From Bacteroidota bacterium (GTDB lineage Bacteria; Bacteroidota; Bacteroidia; Chitinophagales; Saprospiraceae): 33,023 bases of DNA. Position numbers and translations under genes: made by a program. Every line of letters begins with the position of its first letter. Within the stretch, counting starts at the first letter, position 1. The stretch is from assembly GCA_963169455.1 (NCBI GenBank), contig CAUJDW010000067.1, positions 1-33,023 on the forward strand, written 5' to 3'. Shown here piece by piece: positions 1-9,500 of this stretch. Below the pieces are notes generated by a model, which was not told where the DNA came from, ran no database searches, and worked only from the letters and a program-made list of their open reading frames with translations.

Positions 1-11
1 TGTAGCCTTCT

Positions 12-46
12 AAAAAAAGCGCCATCCCGAATGCTCAGGATGGCGC
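12..46 (-). terminator. Rho-independent terminator of the TonB receptor gene
   Basis: Seen directly: a perfect 9-bp stem (bases 19-27 with 38-46) with a 10-base loop, followed on the minus strand by seven T residues (bases 18 to 12). It lies about 85 bases beyond the stop codon of the minus-strand receptor gene, in the right orientation to end its transcript. Confidence 0.85.
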
Positions 47-81
47 CTTTGGAAATGAAAAATGAAAAGTTCTGAATGTAG

Positions 82-115
82 AATGTAAAAGGAAGCTAAG
101 CCTGGCTTTTACATT
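82..115. repeat. 10-bp inverted repeat in AT-rich 3' UTR
   Basis: AATGTAAAAG at 82-91 and its exact complement CTTTTACATT at 106-115 form a hairpin with a 14-base loop. They lie in an AT-rich stretch (51-130) built from variants of the words AATGAAAA, AATGTAGAATG and TTTTACATTTT. It lies between the receptor stop codon and its terminator. No coding potential is seen. Confidence 0.5.
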
Positions 116-130
116 TTACCTTTTGCATTT

Positions 131-3100
131 TTAATTAAAGATGTAGCGGACGCCGAGGCGCATACGCCAGCGGGAGGCGGTGCCTGCGATGTCGAAACTG
201 TCTTTGCCAACCGCGGAGCCACGGCGGTAAGTGAACTTCGGCGTTGTGGTGTCAGCTTCATAACCTTCAAACTGGAGGAAATCGTAATTGTTGAAATCCC
301 CCGGAATGCTGTATACCACGCCCCAATCCTTGTTCAGCATATTGGCCAGGTTGAAGATATCCAGCGACAACTGCAGGCGGTGTACGCCACCGCCGAGGTT
401 GGCGCCCAGATCCTGGCGAATAGCGAAGTCAAAGATGCTGGTGAAGGGGGCATAAGAACCGTTCTTCCCGGCATATTCTCCGCGGCTGTTTTTCAGGCCC
501 CGGTCGTTTTCGATAAAAGCGTTGAGGTTTTCCCACTGTTCGGCGGCGGTAACGACCGTACCATCGCTGAGGGTGTAATCCACCAGGTTGATCTGGTCGG
601 GAGAAGCCGGCACAAACACCAGGCTGCGGTTGCGGCTGGTGCTTCCCGCTTCGTTGTTCGGGTTGCGTGCGTTGGCGGAGGTGCCCGCAATTACATAAGA
701 CATTGGAATGCCGGATTGGCCGTTGAAGAACAGGGAGAAGGTGGTAGCCGTATGGCCGTCCTTGGTCCAGTTAAGCTTGTAGGCCAGGGAGGAAACGACG
801 CGATGGCCGAGTGCGAAGTCAGAGCGGCCCAGCACCGGGAAGTTGCGCCCATCGATGCTGACCTGGCCACGCCACTGTGAAGAGTTCTGGCTTGAGGTGC
901 CCTCGCTCACCGCCTGGGCGTCGCCGTAGGTGTAGGCCAGGCTTGCGTTCAGGCCAAAGTTGAACTTTTTGGCCAGGGCTGCAGTCACAGTGTAGGTGTA
1001 GCCTTCGTTGGTATTGGAACCCACGTAAACACCTGCTCCATAGGTATTGTCGATATTTGCCCGGTTGTACACTGCGCGGTCATCCGGTGACCCGGTCCAG
1101 TTGAATTTCACTGTCGGGTCGGAATTGATGTTGGTGTACAGGACGTTGTTGAGTGTTTTGGTATAGGTTCCTTCCAGAGAAGCCTGGATGCCGCCCGGCA
1201 GTTCCTGGTCAACGGCGAGGTTGGTGCGGAATACCTGCGGGTATTTGAAGTCTTTGGTGAAAAGGTCGATCTGGCCGGATGGAACAGCAAAGTTCGGATC
1301 GGTATATTGCTTTTGGATGTCGGAAATGAAAGCTACCGTGGGAATGCTGCGCTCATCAACCCGGCCCAGCGTCAGGCCGTTGTTGTTGAACATGGCGCCC
1401 GGCCATACGAATGGGATGCGGCTGGTAAAGATGCCCAGGCCCCCGCGGAGTACGGTGCTGCGGTCACCGTTCACATCGTAGTTGAAGCCGAGACGCGGCG
1501 AGAACATCAACTGGCCATCGGGGGCTTTGCCTGCTTCGACATCTTTGGCGACTTCATAGAATTGCTGCATCTTTGGCAGGGCCGTATCGTTGAAGTAGGT
1601 GTCCTCTGTGGGGTCGCTGGTGATGATCGGAAGGTCGATACGGAGCCCGCCTGTCAGCGTGAAGTTCTGGCTGATTGCGAATTCGTCCTGAGCATAAAGC
1701 CCCAGTTGCATGGCCTTGAATTCTGCGGCTGCTTTGGAGCCGTCACCCGTCAGGTCATCCACCAGCGAGTAGGCGCGGTCGTATTCGATGGCCGGCGCGC
1801 CGGTGAGAAAGTCATTCAGGTTGGCAAAGCGGTATGTGCCGTAGTTTTGGCCGATGAACAGGTTGTAAATGTCATAGAATTCATTGTGGGTGCCGATCGT
1901 GATGGTATGCTTGCCACTGTAGATCTTGAAGTTGTCTGTGATGGTCAGAATTGACTGTTCCAGAGCGTTGCCGGTGGAGAATTCTTCCGACCCGAAAGTG
2001 ATCTGCCCGTTGTTGCCGTCGTTGATATAGACATAGGGGAAGTCGCCGCCGAATGGATCGCGGTCATCGTTCACGGTGGTGTAACCCACTATGAGGTTGT
2101 TGGAGAACTTCTCGCCGAAGCGGGAGTTCAGTTCAACAGCAGAAGAGTTGGTAATGCTTGGGAAGAAAATACCATTGTTTGCGAAGTTGATCCGGTTGCT
2201 GGTGCCGCCGAAACGGTCGAATTGTTCGGCTTTGGTATACTGGTGGCGCAGTGTCAGGCGGTGGTTCTGGCTCAGGTTGATGTCGATCTTGCCGAAGAGT
2301 TTCAGGCCCTTGAGTTCGTCAGCGGTGGAGCGGAAATCACCCGGGTCGTAATTGTAAGTATTGCGCAGGAAATTGCGCAGGTTTTCCAGGTCGGCCACAG
2401 AAGCCCGGCCATCGAGGGAAGTATAGTTTTCCACTTCGAAGGGGATCGGCGACTGGTCATCCTGGATTTCAGCGTTGGCGAAGAAGAATACCTTGTCGCG
2501 GATGATGGGGCCGCCAATGGAGGCGCCGTAGAGGTTCTGGGAAAACTCAGCCACTTTGGTGCGCTCGATGCCCAGCCGGTCGGCCAGCACGCCGTTGGTT
2601 TTGCCAACTAAGCTTTCGTTCTGCATGAAATAGTAGGCCGTACCCGAAAACTGGTTTGTGCCGGATTTGGTCACCGCGTTGACGCCGCCACCCGCAAAGC
2701 CGCCGAGCGTTACGTCGTAGGGCGACAACACGACCTGGAACTGGTCGATAATGTCAATACTGAAGGGTGCGATGCCCGTCTGTCCGCCGTTGGTTCCGGA
2801 AGTTGCCAGTCCGAATACGTCGTTGTTGACGGCGCCATCGATGTAAATGGCATTGTAACGGTTGTTCACCCCTGCGAAAGAAATACCGTCGCCGTAGCGG
2901 GTTGCCTGAGGCGTCAGGCGCAGGAAGTCGTTGATGTCCCGGTTCAGAGTCGGCATGGCGTCGATTTCATCGGACGTAATCTGGGTGCTGGCGCCGGAAC
3001 TCTGCCCGGTCACCCCGGCGGCGGCTACCACTTGTATGGCTTCCAGTTCAATGGCCGATTCCTCCAGCGACATGTCGAGCTTAAGCGGCTCGCCCAGGCG

Positions 3101-3403
3101 GAGGAACACGTTTTCGTACACTTTTTCCGAGTAACCCGTATAGGAAATGCTGATCCGGTAGGGGCCGCCAACCCGCATGCCCGGTATCCGGTAATTTCCG
3201 TCAATGTCGGTTGCGGTGCCGTACGTCGTTCCCGAAGGCTGATGAACAGCCAGGATGTTGGCTCCGATCAGGGCTTCGCCGCTGGCGTCTGCGATTCTAC
3301 CCTGCATGGAGGATGTGGTAACACCCTGGGCGAGCGCCAATCCTTGTATGGATAATACAAGGAGGAGCGTGCTCAGTACTTTCGTAAGCATGGAAAATTT
3401 CAT
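131..3403 (-). CDS. TonB-dependent outer-membrane receptor, Oar-like, with carboxypeptidase-regulatory-like domain
   Basis: A 1090-residue outer-membrane beta-barrel predicted to take up an unidentified large substrate, energised by TonB. A signal peptide covers about residues 1-25 (LALAQ end). Residues about 32-115 form a carboxypeptidase-regulatory-like beta-sandwich (GRIADASGEALIGANI, DGNYRIPGM). Next comes a plug domain, about 130-265, with the motif GGGVNAVTKSGTNQFSG, typical of Oar/adventurous-motility type receptors. The remainder is a barrel ending in the aromatic strand RLGVRYIFN. The ATG at 3403 directly precedes the signal peptide, so the start is secure. No SusD-like partner lies beside it, which argues against a classical glycan-uptake Sus pair; Oar-type receptors usually stand alone and have been linked to peptide or protein transport. 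The gene has its own terminator at 12-46. The substrate cannot be read from the sequence. Confidence 0.93.
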   Translation of the reverse strand: MKFSMLTKVLSTLLLVLSIQGLALAQGVTTSSMQGRIADASGEALIGANILAVHQPSGTTYGTATDIDGNYRIPGMRVGGPYRISISYTGYSEKVYENVFLRLGEPLKLDMSLEESAIELEAIQVVAAAGVTGQSSGASTQITSDEIDAMPTLNRDINDFLRLTPQATRYGDGISFAGVNNRYNAIYIDGAVNNDVFGLATSGTNGGQTGIAPFSIDIIDQFQVVLSPYDVTLGGFAGGGVNAVTKSGTNQFSGTAYYFMQNESLVGKTNGVLADRLGIERTKVAEFSQNLYGASIGGPIIRDKVFFFANAEIQDDQSPIPFEVENYTSLDGRASVADLENLRNFLRNTYNYDPGDFRSTADELKGLKLFGKIDINLSQNHRLTLRHQYTKAEQFDRFGGTSNRINFANNGIFFPSITNSSAVELNSRFGEKFSNNLIVGYTTVNDDRDPFGGDFPYVYINDGNNGQITFGSEEFSTGNALEQSILTITDNFKIYSGKHTITIGTHNEFYDIYNLFIGQNYGTYRFANLNDFLTGAPAIEYDRAYSLVDDLTGDGSKAAAEFKAMQLGLYAQDEFAISQNFTLTGGLRIDLPIITSDPTEDTYFNDTALPKMQQFYEVAKDVEAGKAPDGQLMFSPRLGFNYDVNGDRSTVLRGGLGIFTSRIPFVWPGAMFNNNGLTLGRVDERSIPTVAFISDIQKQYTDPNFAVPSGQIDLFTKDFKYPQVFRTNLAVDQELPGGIQASLEGTYTKTLNNVLYTNINSDPTVKFNWTGSPDDRAVYNRANIDNTYGAGVYVGSNTNEGYTYTVTAALAKKFNFGLNASLAYTYGDAQAVSEGTSSQNSSQWRGQVSIDGRNFPVLGRSDFALGHRVVSSLAYKLNWTKDGHTATTFSLFFNGQSGIPMSYVIAGTSANARNPNNEAGSTSRNRSLVFVPASPDQINLVDYTLSDGTVVTAAEQWENLNAFIENDRGLKNSRGEYAGKNGSYAPFTSIFDFAIRQDLGANLGGGVHRLQLSLDIFNLANMLNKDWGVVYSIPGDFNNYDFLQFEGYEADTTTPKFTYRRGSAVGKDSFDIAGTASRWRMRLGVRYIFN

Positions 3404-3719
3404 AAACAGTGAGTTTAATGAAAAAATGTTGGTTGTTTTGTGAGAGCGAAATTAAGTAGGAAGATGTTAAACCAGTATTAATTTTTGGTTTTTTTGCCCG
3501 GGAGGCCATCCTGCAAAATGTGGAAAAGTGGAAAAAGGGTGCTGTGGGAAGGGGAAAACCCGGGACACGGAGGGGAGGCCGGCTGGCCTGTCTCTGTGCG
3601 CCCGGCAAGCTGGGTGAGGGGTGAGGAGATGAGCCCTCCGAGTAAACTTCGGAAGCCTGGCCGGGATGAGGCAGGCAAGGCCGGGTGGGGGAGTCCGGGT
3701 AAAACCGGCCCTGCTCACC
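3404..3719. other. Non-coding gap with GC-rich inverted-repeat segment
   Basis: Bases 3404-3500 are AT-rich and should hold the receptor promoter; I found no perfect TAnnTTTG box. Bases 3500-3719 are strongly GC-rich. GTGCGCCCGG at 3596-3605 is matched in inverted orientation by CCGGGCGCAC at 3739-3748, inside the end of the transposase frame. This gives a segment of about 153 bp bounded by inverted repeats. It contains further short complementary tracts (CCGGGT/ACCCGG type), suggesting a structured RNA or mobile-element end. No reading frame in it resembles a known protein. Confidence 0.45.
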
Positions 3720-4235
3720 TCAGGGATTGCCGCCCTGCCCGGGCGCACGCTTCGGGCTTTTGGCTTTTCCCTTGATGTGCTCCCGCCACCTCAGCCCTGA
3801 AGACTCGATCCACTTCCAAATCGTCCCTTCGGCCAGGTAGATGCCGTGTTGCTTCTCGAAAGCCTGCTGAAGGCATTCCAGGGTCCACACTTTGCATGGG
3901 CTGCCCGCAGCTTTGGGGTCGGTGGAAGCGAGTTTGGCCAATGCCTGCCGAATCTCGGGGCCATGCCTGGGCGGCCGGCCGCTCCGGTGCTGGTCCTGAA
4001 GGCCTTCCAGGCCAAACTGGTTAAATCGTTCCACCCAGCGCCGGCCGGCTTCGAAGGAAGTGAAACCTACCGTGTACCCAGCCTGCGCAGGCGTTAGCCC
4101 GGGCTCATCGATGAGCCGGACCAGGAGCCTGGCTCGCCGGACGACCTCCGCCGGCGACTTCTTGCTTCTCGCCAAACTCCTTAATGAGACTTCTTCTTCG
4201 GTGTTAACTGCTCTCAATCTGGCCTTAGACCGCAT
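3720..4235 (-). pseudogene. IS630-type transposase, N-terminal helix-turn-helix part only
   Basis: A 171-residue frame matching the DNA-binding half of IS630/Tc1-type transposases. Residues about 20-80 form a Homeodomain-like/HTH region. The family signature follows, with GLEGLQDQHRSGRPPRH at about 95-111, then a WTLECLQQAF...GIYLAEGTIWKWIESSGLRW segment. Complete IS630 transposases are about 340 residues, with a DDE nuclease in the second half. Here the frame stops soon after the HTH part (KSPKRAPGQGGNP) and no DDE half is found downstream in any frame. It is therefore a truncated remnant, or the first frame of a two-frame element that lost its partner. The last residues are encoded by the right arm of the inverted repeat at 3596-3748. 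Transposition activity is not expected without a partner in trans. Confidence 0.75.
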
Positions 4236-4367
4236 AATTAGGTTTTTTCTATTGACTGAAAAGAAAACTTCAGGTCACTTCGGGAAATTAACTTTTTTCC
4301 AAAAGCCTTTCCTGAACTTTTACGCAAATTTAAAGTATCGGCTCCGGGCTTTTCATTTCAATCTGCC

Positions 4368-4375
4368 TATTTTTG
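4368..4375 (+). promoter_or_regulatory. Candidate Bacteroidota -7 box (TATTTTTG)
   Basis: TATTTTTG matches the TAnnTTTG consensus of Bacteroidota housekeeping promoters exactly. It ends 47 bases before the ATG of the copper-domain protein gene. No convincing TTG-type -33 box is seen at the usual spacing, so this is a candidate only. Confidence 0.45.
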
Positions 4376-4422
4376 CCTGAGAGCATGTTCTCCCACAGAT
4401 TATCCAATTCAAAATCCCTATC

Positions 4423-6447
4423 ATGAGCTTGAAGCCTTACTTTCTTTCCCTGGCTATGCTGACCGGCTGCTTTGCCGCACATGCCCAGCAGAATGTCGCG
4501 GTTGCTGTTCAGAGCAACTTCTTCAACCCGCAAAACATAACCATTTCAGTAGGGGACACCGTCACCTGGACGAATACAGGCGGCGTCCACAACGTCAACG
4601 GCAGCCAGGCGGTTTACCCGGACAATCCCGTGGGCTTCGGCAGCGGCCCGGCCGCCAACGCCCCCTGGACGTATTCCTTCGTTTTCAACACGCCGGGCTC
4701 CTACGATTACCGCTGTGACCCCCATTTCAGCCTGGGCATGACAGGTACCGTTACGGTAGAACCGGTGACAACCGGCCTGGTGCTGACTGGCGTTTTCGAT
4801 GGGCCGCTGACAGGAGGCCTGCCCAAAGGAATAGAGTTGTATGTGCTGAACGACATCGCCGACCTGAGCGAATACGGCGTCGGCTCTGCCAATAACGGCG
4901 GAGGGTCAGGTGGCGTCGAATACACCTTGCCGGCAGGGCCGGCCATTGCCGGCTCCTATTTGTACCTGGCCACAGAAGCAGCCGGTTTTGAAACCTTCTT
5001 CGGTTTTCCCCCCGATTTCGTGGATGACGGCAACCCTTCTTCGGTCTCCATCAATGGCGACGACGCCATCGAGCTCTTTCGCAACGGCGTGGTGGTTGAT
5101 GTTTTCGGCGATATCAACGTCGACGGCAGCGGCCAGTCCTGGGAATATACGGACGGCTGGGCCTACCGCGTGAACGGGACCGGCCCCGACGGCGCAACTT
5201 TTGTGCCGGGCAACTGGCTCTACAGTGGTATCGATGTCTTTGACGGAGCCGGCCAGAATGCCAATGCGTCCATCCCCATGCCTGTGGGCACGTATGAGCC
5301 CGGGGGCAGCGCCATGCTTCTGGCGAATAATGATGTGGCTTTTACTGATGTCAACGAACCGGTTACTATTGATGTGCTGGCCAACGACTTCCTGCCCAAT
5401 CCGGTCATTTCCCTGAGTGCGGAAAACGGAAGCAACGGCACAACTTCAGTCCAGGGCGGCACGGTGGTCATTTATACGCCAAATCTGGATTTCTGCGGTT
5501 CGGACAGCTTTACCTACGAGGTGTGCGACGCCGAAGGCTGCGAGACGGCAACGGTTGAGGTCACGGTCCAATGCCCACTGAACTACCCGGCCTACCCCAT
5601 TGCGCAGGTGTCCACCGTGGATGCGGACGGAGTGGCGGATTCCCTGGGCGTCAAGTGTAAGCTGCAGGGCGTCGTTTACGGAGTGGACCTGCAGATGAAC
5701 GGCCTGCAGTTCACGCTTATAGACGGGAATAATGACGGCATCGGGGCCTTTAACGGGAGCAGCGAATTCGGTTATACGGTACAGGAAGGCGACGAAGTGG
5801 CCATACAGGGAGAGATCGGCCAGTTCAGGGGCCTGACGCAAATCACTATCGAATCGGTTGAGTTGATTTCTACCGGCAATGCGCTTTTCCCGCCGGCTAT
5901 CGTAAACGGGCTGGGAGAAGATACCGAGTCTCAGCTGGTCAAACTGGAAGCCGTCGAGCTGGTGGATCCCGCCCAGTGGGATTCTTCCGTGCCCAGCGGC
6001 TTTAATGTTGAGGTCACCAACGGGACGGATACCTTCACCCTTCGCATCTACGAACTGGTTGACCTTTACAACATGCCCGCTCCGGTGGGCCTGTTCAATG
6101 TGGTTGGCATCGGCGGGCAGTTCGATACTTCTTCCCCTTACCTGGAAGGCTACCAGTTATTTCCTCGCTATATGGAGGATATCGACATCATCAACAGTAC
6201 GATCAGCCAGGAACTGGGCGCTGCCGTAAGTATTTTCCCCAACCCCGCCGGCACTCAACTGACGGTGCAGAGCCGGGAGCCGCTCAGCCTGATCCGCATC
6301 AGCACCATAACAGGCCGTGCCGTGCTTGAAATAGAACGCCCGGCCGGCACGGAAACCATTGGGCTGGCCAATCTGGCGAAAGGCGCCTACCTGCTTACCG
6401 TGGTGCAGGATGGCCGTTTGTGGGTGGAGCGTTTCATCAAGCTGTAA
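4423..6447 (+). CDS. Secreted multidomain protein: plastocyanin-like copper domain, lamin-tail-like, Ig-like and OB-fold-like regions, T9SS sorting domain
   Basis: A 674-residue exported protein. A signal peptide occupies 1-22 (ends AAHAQ). Residues about 23-113 are a blue-copper (plastocyanin/azurin) domain with all four expected type-1 copper ligands visible: H56, C98, H101 and M106 (motif CDPHFSLGM). Residues about 118-290 resemble a lamin-tail-like adhesion module (KGIELYVLNDIADLSEYGV, NGDDAIELFRNG). About 300-385 is an Ig/cadherin-like segment (VTIDVLANDF...CGSDSFTYEVCD). About 395-585 resembles an OB-fold region. The last 80 residues are a type A T9SS C-terminal domain (SIFPNPAGTQLTV ... 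GAYLLTVVQDG). Expected location: cell surface or medium after T9SS export. Copper binding is well supported by the residues; an electron-transfer role is inference. It ends at a shared bidirectional terminator. Confidence 0.9.
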   Translation: MSLKPYFLSLAMLTGCFAAHAQQNVAVAVQSNFFNPQNITISVGDTVTWTNTGGVHNVNGSQAVYPDNPVGFGSGPAANAPWTYSFVFNTPGSYDYRCDPHFSLGMTGTVTVEPVTTGLVLTGVFDGPLTGGLPKGIELYVLNDIADLSEYGVGSANNGGGSGGVEYTLPAGPAIAGSYLYLATEAAGFETFFGFPPDFVDDGNPSSVSINGDDAIELFRNGVVVDVFGDINVDGSGQSWEYTDGWAYRVNGTGPDGATFVPGNWLYSGIDVFDGAGQNANASIPMPVGTYEPGGSAMLLANNDVAFTDVNEPVTIDVLANDFLPNPVISLSAENGSNGTTSVQGGTVVIYTPNLDFCGSDSFTYEVCDAEGCETATVEVTVQCPLNYPAYPIAQVSTVDADGVADSLGVKCKLQGVVYGVDLQMNGLQFTLIDGNNDGIGAFNGSSEFGYTVQEGDEVAIQGEIGQFRGLTQITIESVELISTGNALFPPAIVNGLGEDTESQLVKLEAVELVDPAQWDSSVPSGFNVEVTNGTDTFTLRIYELVDLYNMPAPVGLFNVVGIGGQFDTSSPYLEGYQLFPRYMEDIDIINSTISQELGAAVSIFPNPAGTQLTVQSREPLSLIRISTITGRAVLEIERPAGTETIGLANLAKGAYLLTVVQDGRLWVERFIKL

Positions 6448-6467
6448 GTGCATGGCCGGCTAAAAAC

Positions 6468-6499
6468 ACCTGAGGCCAGCAAGGGTGCTGGCCTCAGGT
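6468..6499. terminator. Bidirectional terminator between convergent genes
   Basis: A perfect 13-bp stem (6468-6480 with 6487-6499) and 6-base loop, followed by TTAATTTT on the plus strand and by GTTTTTAG on the minus strand. It serves both the plus-strand copper protein gene and the minus-strand SprB-repeat gene, whose stop codons lie 21-22 bases away on each side. Confidence 0.85.
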
Positions 6500-6520
6500 T
6501 AATTTTGGGGCAGGCCCCGA

Positions 6521-9500
6521 TTATTCAACTTTGATCACTTTCCTGAAGGCATATACCTCCCCGCTTTTTCTTACCACAATGAAGTACATTCCTGAAGGCA
6601 AATGCTCTAAACCATCAATGTTCAACCTGTTGTACCCCGCTTCAAAAACGGTTTCCCTGGTGGTAAGCGCTCTTCCCAGATTGTCCATTAAGACGATCTG
6701 CCCCTTGAAGGGAGTTGCGATATTAAAGGCTTCTATGTCAATATTGGAAGTGAAAGGATTGGGATAGGCAACTATCCGTTCTTCATCCTCCATACCTTCG
6801 ATATCCAAATTGGAAGGCGGGTTACTCCGAAGGGCTTCATCACAGGTTATGCTGAAGTGGTACTTGGAACCCGTCTGGCAAGGCGAAACCACAATTTTTA
6901 TCGTATTGCCGCCGGTAATGGTGTAAAAGTTACTTTGCCATCCTCCGGTTCCGACACAGGCAATATGGTCATTTATACCGCTGCCTGAGATAAAGATCTC
7001 ATCTTCTCTCGTTAAAGTGTTGTATGCAAATTCCACGACGGTGCCGGGAGGCAGGTTGTGGTAGAAATTGTAGGTGTTTACCCCACTTCCCCCGTTAACT
7101 TCTTCGTAGAAGCCGCAGAATTCTTCTTCCAGGTAACATTCGCCTTCAATACATTCATATCCCGGGGGGCAGCTGGGTTCACAGTCGGAGCTTTCCACAC
7201 ATATACCCTCTATACAAACGCCATAAAGGCATTCCCCATCAGGGCATTCCTGATAACAATTGCCATCTACGCAGACGAATCCGGGAGGGCAGTCATTATC
7301 GCTCTGGCATGGGTCGGGGTTGGGGGTCGTGGGGTCATTCCAGACAATGTCCTCACAGGTTTCTTCCTGAGCCCATGTAGCGAGCAATGGTTTGTCCATG
7401 GAAAATCCATAGACGTCCAGCGCGTCAAACAGGCACCAGCCCGAGTTGCTGCACCAGGTATCTATGGAAGAGCCAAAGGGCTGCAGGCCAGTCAGTTCTG
7501 CAATTGCGCTATTGGCAGGAACCTGGACTTGCTGAATGATGGCCGTTCCATTCTGGTCGAAGTCCATGATGGTCAAGGTTCCTCCGGAGTTGCATGGGTT
7601 GGAATAGTCGTTCGGAACAAAGTCGAAAAAGGTGAACTGCCAGTTGCCATAGCTGTCACAAGCATCCTGGTTGTTTCCGAAAATGTAATTTGTTTCAGAG
7701 CTGCAGACCTCGCAACGCCAGGCTCCGAAATAAGCGTTCGAAAACTGGGGCCACTCCGGCAGGAAGCTGTAATTGAACCAGAAATCGTCATTAAAGCCGA
7801 CAGCGTCACTATAGTTGGTGGGGCCGTAAAAGTTAATTTCGATCTCATTCACACAGTTTTGTCCTGTGCTGGCTCCATTTCCGGTATAGGTTACTTTAAT
7901 GAAATAGGTGCCAGGTGATTGCGGGTCCCAGCTGTCATCTCCCGAAACCCATTCTATCTCGTCATTGCCGGGGCTGTTGGGAACCACTTCAAATACGCTG
8001 GTAGTGTTGTTGGGGTACAGGACTGTAATGGTGCCCGTCCAGCAATTGAATGTAGGAGCTACTGTGTTCAGGTCAACCCAGACCGAAGAACAGTCGCCGT
8101 CAAACAAGCCGCAATCGGGGTCGAAGCACTGTTCCCCAACCCAAAGGCGGAAGTATGGCAGGTCATAGAAATAACTGCCATCGTAGGCTTCCGAGTAGCC
8201 TTCATACAGCACATCACATGTTAAACCGAAGCAGCAATTGGTATGGAGCCTGGTGGATAGCGAGCCATATTCACATTTATTTATCGACTCGAAGCGCACC
8301 GAGCCGGCAGGAACGCCATAAATATAGAAGGGGTTCTGGCCGGTGTACTCGACAATTTGAGTGTAATCTGCTTCGGAAGGATGTGAGGCCTCATCCATCG
8401 TGACTTTAATAAAGTACGGAGCGTTGTTTCCTACAGCGTATATATTGATTTTATAGGTGTGCTCCTGCCCAACGCCACAGGCCCCCTGTATGTCTCCGAT
8501 GTGCTCTACCCCAAAACTCAAGCCATTGTCAGGGAAAGTGCAGGTGGGGATCATGCCAAAAGAGCCGGAATACACGCAGCCATTTGCGGCAGTATAGGTG
8601 AAATAGAAGGTGCTGACATTGCTGTACTGTGCAGGAATGGTAATATCCCTGTAGTTTTTGTTGTAAACTGTAAATGTACTTACAATGACCGGATTCATCT
8701 GTGGGGAAGTGGAGATGGCAATAGTGCCTCCTCCTTCCAGAATATCGCTGATAATTCTGACCTGGGCCACGCCGCCACCGTAAAACGAATTATAAAAATG
8801 CCATAATACTTCCACTTCATAATCGAAGCCTTGCGGCACTCCGTTCACGGTGTAGGTTTTTTTGATCACGCACCCCCCCGAAGTAATGACAACCTCATAG
8901 TCGCCGTTGCATAGCCCGCTGATATCCTGGGTTGTTGCGCCATTGCTCCAGGCATAGCTTACGGGGCCCGAGGAATTCACTTCAATGTTTATACTCCCGT
9001 TGCAGGATGTTCCACAACTGTTATCCGTTACACTGGCGCTGGTTATTGCCAGGGTTGATGCTGCCACAGTGAAACAATCCGAGGCGGTGCATCCCGCTGC
9101 ATCCGTAACGGTCACGCAATAATTGCCCGCCTGCAGGTTGTAAATATCTTTGGACGTCTTGCCATTGCTCCACAGATAGCTATAGGGGCCGAGCCCTCCG
9201 CTCAAATTGAGCACAATTGAGCCCAGCGTTCCGCTACAAACTTCCTGGATGTCCGCATTCAGGTTCATAGCTGGGGTTTGGTTAACGTAGAAATACAGCT
9301 CGCTCCTGCAGCCTTCCTGGTCAGAAACAGTAACTGTGTAACAGCCCGGCCCAAGCCCGTTAATGGTTGGAGAATTATTGGGAAAAGTTGTATAGGGGTA
9401 ATTACAGGTTCGCCACTCGTAATTGTAGGGCGAAGTGCCTCCTGAAGCAGTAACAGTTGCAGTGGCCGTTTCGCCTGCGCAAAGCGGGTTTGGATCCACC

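Noticed and set aside
3467-3775. Continuation of the transposase (DDE half) downstream of the HTH frame
   Set aside because: All minus-strand frames here give Pro/Arg-rich low-complexity translations without DDE-type motifs.
7058-7918. 286-codon plus-strand frame inside the giant M23/SprB gene
   Set aside because: The minus-strand protein has continuous recognisable domains across this stretch; the plus frame shows none.
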